Shown here piece after piece: positions 41,265 through 45,348 of a stretch of 45,348 bases of DNA. The notes below the pieces were generated by a model. It was given only the letters and a program-made list of their open reading frames with translations, did not search any database and was not told where the DNA came from. The first letter of the stretch is position 1, and the number at the start of each line of letters is the position of its first letter. This DNA comes from Candidatus Poribacteria bacterium (GTDB lineage: Bacteria; Poribacteria; WGA-4E; WGA-3G). Where the stretch lies: assembly GCA_022827225.1 (NCBI GenBank), contig JAJDTJ010000059.1:1-45348 (forward strand). Direction: 5' to 3'. The position numbers and the translations under genes are program-made.

Positions 41265-41786
41265 TTAAAATATATCTACGCCACCGAGTGGGTGGTTCGG
41301 GATATAGCGGAGTTCATTATAAGGATCGCGCTGTAGCATCATCGGTACCTCTAACTTCGGTAGTTTCAGGTCTACCAATTTAACGCGCTGATCGGGAGTC
41401 AGTTCAGCTGCGATCTCCTCAATGATCTCCTTAATTTCGTCGAGGAAGATGTTGCGTTGTCTGATAAATTTCCGTGCCTCCTCACGAAACGCATAGAGTT
41501 CGCGCCGCGAGCGCGTATCCATAAATCCGTCTTCGTATCGATTGTAAGCTCGCTGTGTTATGCCTGCCCGATACACCTGATAGTCCACCTCTAACTGTTT
41601 TTTCTCGAAATCGTAATCCTCGACAATATCGCGGATGAGTTTCAACTTCGGGTGAATCGTCTGCTGCTGTGTTGGTGTGAGCTGCAGTGCCTCGGAGCTT
41701 TTGGAAACATCAATTAGCTTCAACCCACCGCAAGCCTGTAGGAAGCCACAGAGCATTAGAATGAGTAGCGTCCGCATGTTTCCCAT
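41265..41786 (-). CDS. Lipoprotein of unknown function
   Basis: A 173-residue lipoprotein. The signal peptide carries a lipobox LQAC (cysteine at residue 19), so the mature protein is lipidated. The body is a long, charged, mostly helical stretch (about 30-150; KLKLIRDIVEDYDFEKKQLEVDYQVYRAG) with a coiled-coil-like pattern and no known domain. It ends with a proline-rich tail. AGGAG lies 8 nt before the ATG. It follows the M32 peptidase by 30 nt. Confidence 0.75.
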   Translation of the reverse strand: MGNMRTLLILMLCGFLQACGGLKLIDVSKSSEALQLTPTQQQTIHPKLKLIRDIVEDYDFEKKQLEVDYQVYRAGITQRAYNRYEDGFMDTRSRRELYAFREEARKFIRQRNIFLDEIKEIIEEIAAELTPDQRVKLVDLKLPKLEVPMMLQRDPYNELRYIPNHPLGGVDIF

Positions 41787-41816
41787 GATAAGTCTCCTTG
41801 TCGGTTTACGAATCGG

Positions 41817-43328
41817 TTAACCCGTTAGATCGTATAATTCACCGTACTTCGTGCGTAGGTATGTCATGTATGGCTGAATAGACAGCGGGGTACCGGTTGC
41901 GCGTTCAACAATTTCAGGTGCTGTATATTTCGACCCGTGCTGATAAAGGTGCTCCTTTAACCAGTTGTGGAGTGTCTGGAATTCCCCGTTTTCGATTTCG
42001 GCTGTAACTTCGGGGTGCGCCTCGGTGGCAGTTGCGAAGAATTGGGCGCCTAAGATGTTGCCTAAGGTGTATCCTTGAAACGAGCCGCCAATCAACCCGA
42101 AATACCAGTGGACATCTTGTAGGACACCGTCCTTGTCGTCGGGTGGCACGATCCCGAAATCGGCTTCAAACCTTTCACGCCACGCATTCGGAAGGTCTTT
42201 AATCTCTAATTGTCCCTCTAAGAGTGCGAGTTCAAAGTCAAAACGCAACATGACGTGTAGATTGTATGTCACTTCGTCTGCGTTTGTACGGATGAGTGAA
42301 CGTTCAACTTTATTTATGGCGCGGTAAAATACATCTATAGGAACATCACCGAATTGTTCAGGGAACGCACTTTGAAGTTGCGGATAGAAGTGATTCCAAA
42401 ACCGTCGACTTCTACCGACAATATTTTCCCAGAGTCTCGACTGACTCTCGTGGACGCCGGAGGACGTACCGCGAGCGAGCGGTGTGCCTTCAAAGTCCAT
42501 GCGGATGCCTTGTTCATAGAGTGCGTGTCCCGTCTCGTGTAATGTGCTGAACAGCGCATCGCCGAGGAAGTTTTCTTTCGTTCGGGTTGTGATTCGGACA
42601 TCACCGAGCGAGAATTTCGTCATAAACGGGTGGTGTGTCTTATCCTGTCGTCCGCGGCTCATGTCGTAGCCAAACTTCTGAGCGATTTCTAAACCGAAAG
42701 CGAGCTGCTTCTCTTCTGGAAAATGTTGGTGCAAACACGAGTCATCAGCCGGTTCTTGTGATGTGATGGCGGAAACGATGGGCACGAGTTCTTGTCGTAG
42801 TTCCGCGAAAACGCGTTTAACATCCGCTGCTTTCATCCCGTAATCCCTCGGTTCAATAAGCGGATCGGCGATGTGATCGTACCCCGGAAAGAAGTTCGCA
42901 GACTGCCTGCTATATTCCAACGTTTTTTCGAGATACGGACGCACGCGTTCAAAGTCATTAGCCGGACGCGCCTCAGTCCAGACTTGATACGATTCCGAAG
43001 TGTGGTTGGTGACTTCCGCGGTGAATTCTGCGGGTACTTTAATCGCGCGTTCATATCTCCGTCGTGTCAGGCGTAGGAGACTCGCTTCATCGGAGTCGTA
43101 GGGGAGACTCTTTTGGTAGGGTTCGAGTGCATCGAGCAATTTGCCGATGGCTGGGTCCGTAAACTTCTCGTGTGACAATCGTCCGAGCGTCGCTGTTTGG
43201 CGTGCCCGGGCAGCGGCACCGCCTGGGGGCATATAAGTAGATTGATCCCAATAGAGTAGTCCAGCAGCAGACGATATATCATTGACTTCAAGCAGACGGG
43301 TTTTGAGTTCTTGAAACTTGGTTTCCAC
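41817..43328 (-). CDS. Carboxypeptidase Taq (M32 metallocarboxypeptidase)
   Basis: A 503-residue zinc carboxypeptidase of family M32. The motif HETGH is at residues 264-268 in LFSTLHETGHALYEQG, and the third-ligand region GVHESQSRLWENIVGR follows at about 292-307. Family stretches include YWDQSTYMPPGG near the N-terminus and TYNLHVMLRFDFELAL. The length is normal. The start is GTG with AGGAG about 8 nt ahead. It removes C-terminal residues from peptides in the cytoplasm. Confidence 0.94.
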   Translation of the reverse strand: METKFQELKTRLLEVNDISSAAGLLYWDQSTYMPPGGAAARARQTATLGRLSHEKFTDPAIGKLLDALEPYQKSLPYDSDEASLLRLTRRRYERAIKVPAEFTAEVTNHTSESYQVWTEARPANDFERVRPYLEKTLEYSRQSANFFPGYDHIADPLIEPRDYGMKAADVKRVFAELRQELVPIVSAITSQEPADDSCLHQHFPEEKQLAFGLEIAQKFGYDMSRGRQDKTHHPFMTKFSLGDVRITTRTKENFLGDALFSTLHETGHALYEQGIRMDFEGTPLARGTSSGVHESQSRLWENIVGRSRRFWNHFYPQLQSAFPEQFGDVPIDVFYRAINKVERSLIRTNADEVTYNLHVMLRFDFELALLEGQLEIKDLPNAWRERFEADFGIVPPDDKDGVLQDVHWYFGLIGGSFQGYTLGNILGAQFFATATEAHPEVTAEIENGEFQTLHNWLKEHLYQHGSKYTAPEIVERATGTPLSIQPYMTYLRTKYGELYDLTG

Positions 43329-43682
43329 AATATTTCTCCTCTCTATCGTTTATGGTAATGGATACGGGACGTTTGTATTTCATAGTTCTATTAATCGATT
43401 CAATTTTATCATGATTGAACTTTAAAATCAATTAATCTGTAATGGGTGTACAGGGGTATTTAGTTTTACATATTCGCTTTGTATATATGGATATATCTTC
43501 CTCTGTAGGAGCGAGTGTTTTTGCTTGGGGTATTTGCTTGGGGTATTTGATAGGGTATTTGATAGGGTGTTTCTGCGTATTTCTTGTCGCTCGCGATCTT
43601 ACGAAAAAACGTTCACATCTGTAAACGAAAACCCAAGCCAAAACCGAAAACTAAATCGTCCTGAATGGGTGTACAGAGAAAT
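43329..43682. other. Intergenic stretch with tandem GGGTATTTG repeats
   Basis: This AT-rich gap (to 43682) has no convincing gene. TTGCTTGGGGTAT twice and TTGATAGGGTAT twice form a tandem run at 43521-43570, and AATGGGTGTACAG occurs both at 43441-43453 and 43663-43675. A 60-codon frame across it (43442-43624) is built from the repeats and has no ribosome-binding site, so it is not called. Confidence 0.5.
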
Positions 43683-43787
43683 TTATAGTGAACCCTAAAA
43701 ATAAAGAGACACTTTCACCCCCCGGTAGGTTCGGTTTCCTAACCGAACCTATGCAGAGTGTCCTATTAATTCTAAAGTTTACTATAA
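43683..43787. repeat. MITE-like element with 31-bp imperfect terminal repeats
   Basis: The left end TTATAGTGAACC (43683 on) and the right end ..GTTTACTATAA (to 43787) are imperfect inverted repeats that match at about 23 of 31 positions. In the middle is a perfect 10-bp stem AGGTTCGGTT-TCCT-AACCGAACCT (43727-43750) preceded by CCCCCCGGT. The same core and right arm occur at 26338-26412. It contains no ORF. Confidence 0.65.
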
Positions 43788-43964
43788 CTGTCGAATTTTG
43801 AATAAAAAAGAAGATTTGTAATTCGTTTATTTTTCTGATATACTCTTATAATCAGTTTCGGTTGGTATATCTACGAATTGGATTCTCACTTCGTTTCTGC
43901 CACCCGCTTGGATCCGAAGAATGATTGCAACTTAATCTAGATTGAATGTTGAAAGGAAGGTTTC

Positions 43965-44231
43965 ATGGCAGATCAGAATAGTCCGGATATATTTGAACTT
44001 AAGGAAGACGCTATTCGGCTTCAAGCAAGAATGGAAGAAGTCGATAAAGTTGAATCACGCCTCGGTGTTCGGATTCAGGAAGTAAAAAGTGACCTGAGGA
44101 ATGATATTCAGGGGGTCAAGAAGGACCTCCATGACAGAATAACTCGGTTGGAAACACGCTTGCAGTGGTCTGTAACTATAGCGATAGGTGTTACAGGCAT
44201 CGTTGTTGCTATAATCGTTAAATTTATATAG
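43965..44231 (+). CDS. Small coiled-coil membrane protein
   Basis: An 88-residue protein with AAGGAAGG ahead of the ATG. Residues about 10-65 are a strongly charged helical coiled coil with heptad spacing (VESRLGVRIQEVKSDLRNDIQGVKKDL), and the C-terminal 20 residues form one transmembrane helix (VTIAIGVTGIVVAIIVKFI). It resembles small tail-anchored proteins found near restriction or toxin genes and may act as a membrane tether. No family name is recognised. It is the first of three genes on the plus strand that end in a restriction-modification enzyme. Confidence 0.65.
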   Translation: MADQNSPDIFELKEDAIRLQARMEEVDKVESRLGVRIQEVKSDLRNDIQGVKKDLHDRITRLETRLQWSVTIAIGVTGIVVAIIVKFI

Positions 44232-44251
44232 TCGGCAAAGGGAGATTCACC

Positions 44252-44551
44252 ATGTCAGAAAAACCGCAAGGATTGCATATATACACACCAACTCGTCTGG
44301 AATGGCTTGCAGTCATGTTAAATACGCTTTTCCAGTATGACAATCTCTCATCCGATAGATTCATGTTGTATTATAAGGGCTTAAAAGATGGGGAAACTAT
44401 CCAAATAGTCGTCAGGTATTATGCCAATGTGAATAGAGAGCTCATGGAAGGGCGGATTAAGGTCGGGGAAGAAGCTATTTCAAGATATGCTAAGAGTTAC
44501 GGATGGGAATCATGGCTTAAGACTGAAGTAGATATTGAGGAGCTCAATTAG
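44252..44551 (+). CDS. Small soluble protein of unknown function
   Basis: A 99-residue protein with GGGAG 8 nt before the ATG, 20 nt after the coiled-coil gene and probably co-transcribed with it. It has a mixed alpha/beta composition with a conserved-looking LHIYTPTRLEWLAVMLNTLF opening and a WESWLKTEVD ending. Not recognised. Confidence 0.6.
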   Translation: MSEKPQGLHIYTPTRLEWLAVMLNTLFQYDNLSSDRFMLYYKGLKDGETIQIVVRYYANVNRELMEGRIKVGEEAISRYAKSYGWESWLKTEVDIEELN

Positions 44552-44601
44552 TAATTGAATAGTAATTGAAAGTATTTCCTGAAACCTAATTATCGTGTCC
44601 T

Positions 44602-45348
44602 ATGCCAAAACTGAACCTGAAACCGAGCCACAAAGCGATCCGAGACTACTACGCCACACTGCAACAATACGCGCAACATGCCGTCAGACACGAAGGGGCA
44701 GTCAGCAACCCTTTTGCCTTTTTATTCGATACCTGCACAAAACAGGTGAACGGCACGTTCATCCCGCAATTCGCTATGCACAGTCCAAAAGGAAACCGTA
44801 TCGTCGTTGATGGTGTGATCCTTGATGAATACGGCTTGCCCTTCGCCTATTGGGAAGCGAAAGATATGGACGACAACCTGCCGAAAGCAGTGCAGGCGAA
44901 ACGCGATAAAGGCTACCCACTCAACAATATCCTCTTTCAAACCCCACAGCGCGCGATCCTATATCAGAATGGACAGATAGCGTTGGATGTGGATATTACC
45001 GATCCTGCGCGCTTGATTGCTGCACTCCAGTATCTGTTCGCTTATGTCCCACCCGCACTTGACAATTGGCAGACAGCTGTTTCTGATTTCAGAGCGCATG
45101 TACCAGACCTGGCACAGGCTTTGAAAGCCCGCATTGAAGAACGCCATGAGACCGATCCCGCCTTCAAAGAAGCGTTCACCGATTTTTATGAAACCTGTCG
45201 TACCGCCATTAATCCTGATCTCTCACAAGACGCTGTTGAGGAGATGCTCATCCAGCATATCCTCACCGAACGCATTTTCCGCACGATCTTTGAACGGTCA
45301 GATTTTACGAGTCGAAATATCATCGCCGTTGAGATTGAAAAAGTGAGT
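44602..45348 (+). CDS. Partial Type ISP-like restriction-modification enzyme (N-terminal nuclease domain)
   Basis: An open frame from ATG 44602 to the last base, 249 residues, running off the right edge. The N-terminal domain has PD-(D/E)XK spacing: VVDGVILDEYGLPFAYWEAKD, with D at the first strand and E-A-K at the second, and NNILFQTPQRAILYQNG, as in the Mrr-like nuclease of Type ISP/LlaBIII and related Eco57I-type enzymes. These single-chain proteins usually continue with a helicase-like region, an N6-adenine methylase and a target recognition domain, all outside this window. No good ribosome-binding site is seen. It follows the two small genes by 51 nt. Confidence 0.75.
   Translation, partial: MPKLNLKPSHKAIRDYYATLQQYAQHAVRHEGAVSNPFAFLFDTCTKQVNGTFIPQFAMHSPKGNRIVVDGVILDEYGLPFAYWEAKDMDDNLPKAVQAKRDKGYPLNNILFQTPQRAILYQNGQIALDVDITDPARLIAALQYLFAYVPPALDNWQTAVSDFRAHVPDLAQALKARIEERHETDPAFKEAFTDFYETCRTAINPDLSQDAVEEMLIQHILTERIFRTIFERSDFTSRNIIAVEIEKVS

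Noticed and set aside
43442..43624. 60-codon plus-strand ORF
   Set aside because: The frame is composed of GGGTATTTG-type repeats that give hydrophobic residues by chance, and there is no ribosome-binding site.
1..45348. CRISPR array, tRNA or rRNA genes
   Set aside because: No regularly spaced direct repeats of 24-40 bp, and no tRNA cloverleaf or rRNA-like stretch, were noticed by eye. A tRNAscan-SE/Infernal/CRISPR search would be needed to exclude them formally.

Overview
The window looks like chromosomal DNA of an uncultured Gram-negative bacterium of moderate GC content. It encodes an Omp85 protein with POTRA repeats, three further small outer-membrane-type barrels, a lipoprotein with a lipobox, and a secreted protein with dockerin repeats and a PNYPNPFNP-type C-terminal sorting/FlgD-like domain. 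That mix, together with phytanoyl-CoA-dioxygenase-like, Rieske, heparinase II/III-like and Uma2 genes and many small palindromic intergenic repeats, recalls Candidatus Poribacteria and related FCB/PVC lineages. The assignment is an inference from gene content, not a phylogenetic result. No rRNA, tRNA or CRISPR array was seen.

Layout. 1-3830 (minus): a partial transposase, then the translation/envelope cluster read rpsB-tsf-frr-cdsA, driven by a good sigma70-type promoter in front of a structured rpsB leader. pyrH and uppS, which often sit in this cluster, are absent, and two identical 56-bp palindromes flank tsf. 4061-8486: a degenerate APH-fold kinase (plus), then a minus-strand operon VOC-queE-amidohydrolase-small membrane protein whose promoter carries a palindrome filling the -35/-10 spacer; divergent to it is a STAS anti-sigma-factor antagonist with a textbook terminator. 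8525-16963: heparinase II/III-like protein, an AAA ATPase fused to a PD-(D/E)XK nuclease domain, a small barrel protein, and a coupled pair of a B12-binding radical SAM enzyme with a long helical tail and a double ECF-type ATPase. 17240-21727: an Omp85 protein, a decayed TnpB (IS200/IS605-type) element with structured sequence at both ends, and GTP-dependent PEP carboxykinase.

22020-30867 (plus): a large secreted metallopeptidase-like protein, a fatty-acid desaturase, a PhyH oxygenase, and an operon of FtsX/MacB-type permease, LolD/MacB-type ATPase and an outer-membrane barrel. 30897-38905 (minus): a TlpA-like protein without its cysteines, a Rieske ferredoxin, a sugar-ABC-type permease with a very large periplasmic insertion, a small coupled ORF, a MoxR ATPase, a Uma2 nuclease with an internal duplication, a MocA-like nucleotidyltransferase, an exported YdjY-acylphosphatase fusion and a DUF481 barrel. 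39013-43328: nucleoside hydrolase (plus) overlapping tail to tail with a beta-helix protein, then a lipoprotein and carboxypeptidase Taq. 43329-45348: a repeat-rich gap with a MITE-like element, two small proteins, and the N-terminal 249 residues of what looks like a Type ISP/Eco57I-like restriction-modification enzyme running off the window.

The most interesting points are the decayed TnpB element with its compact pseudoknot-capable leader and retained 3' hairpin chain, the palindromic repeat families, several domain fusions or insertions (radical SAM plus helical tail, YdjY plus acylphosphatase, permease plus periplasmic domain), and the likely defence locus beginning at the right edge.
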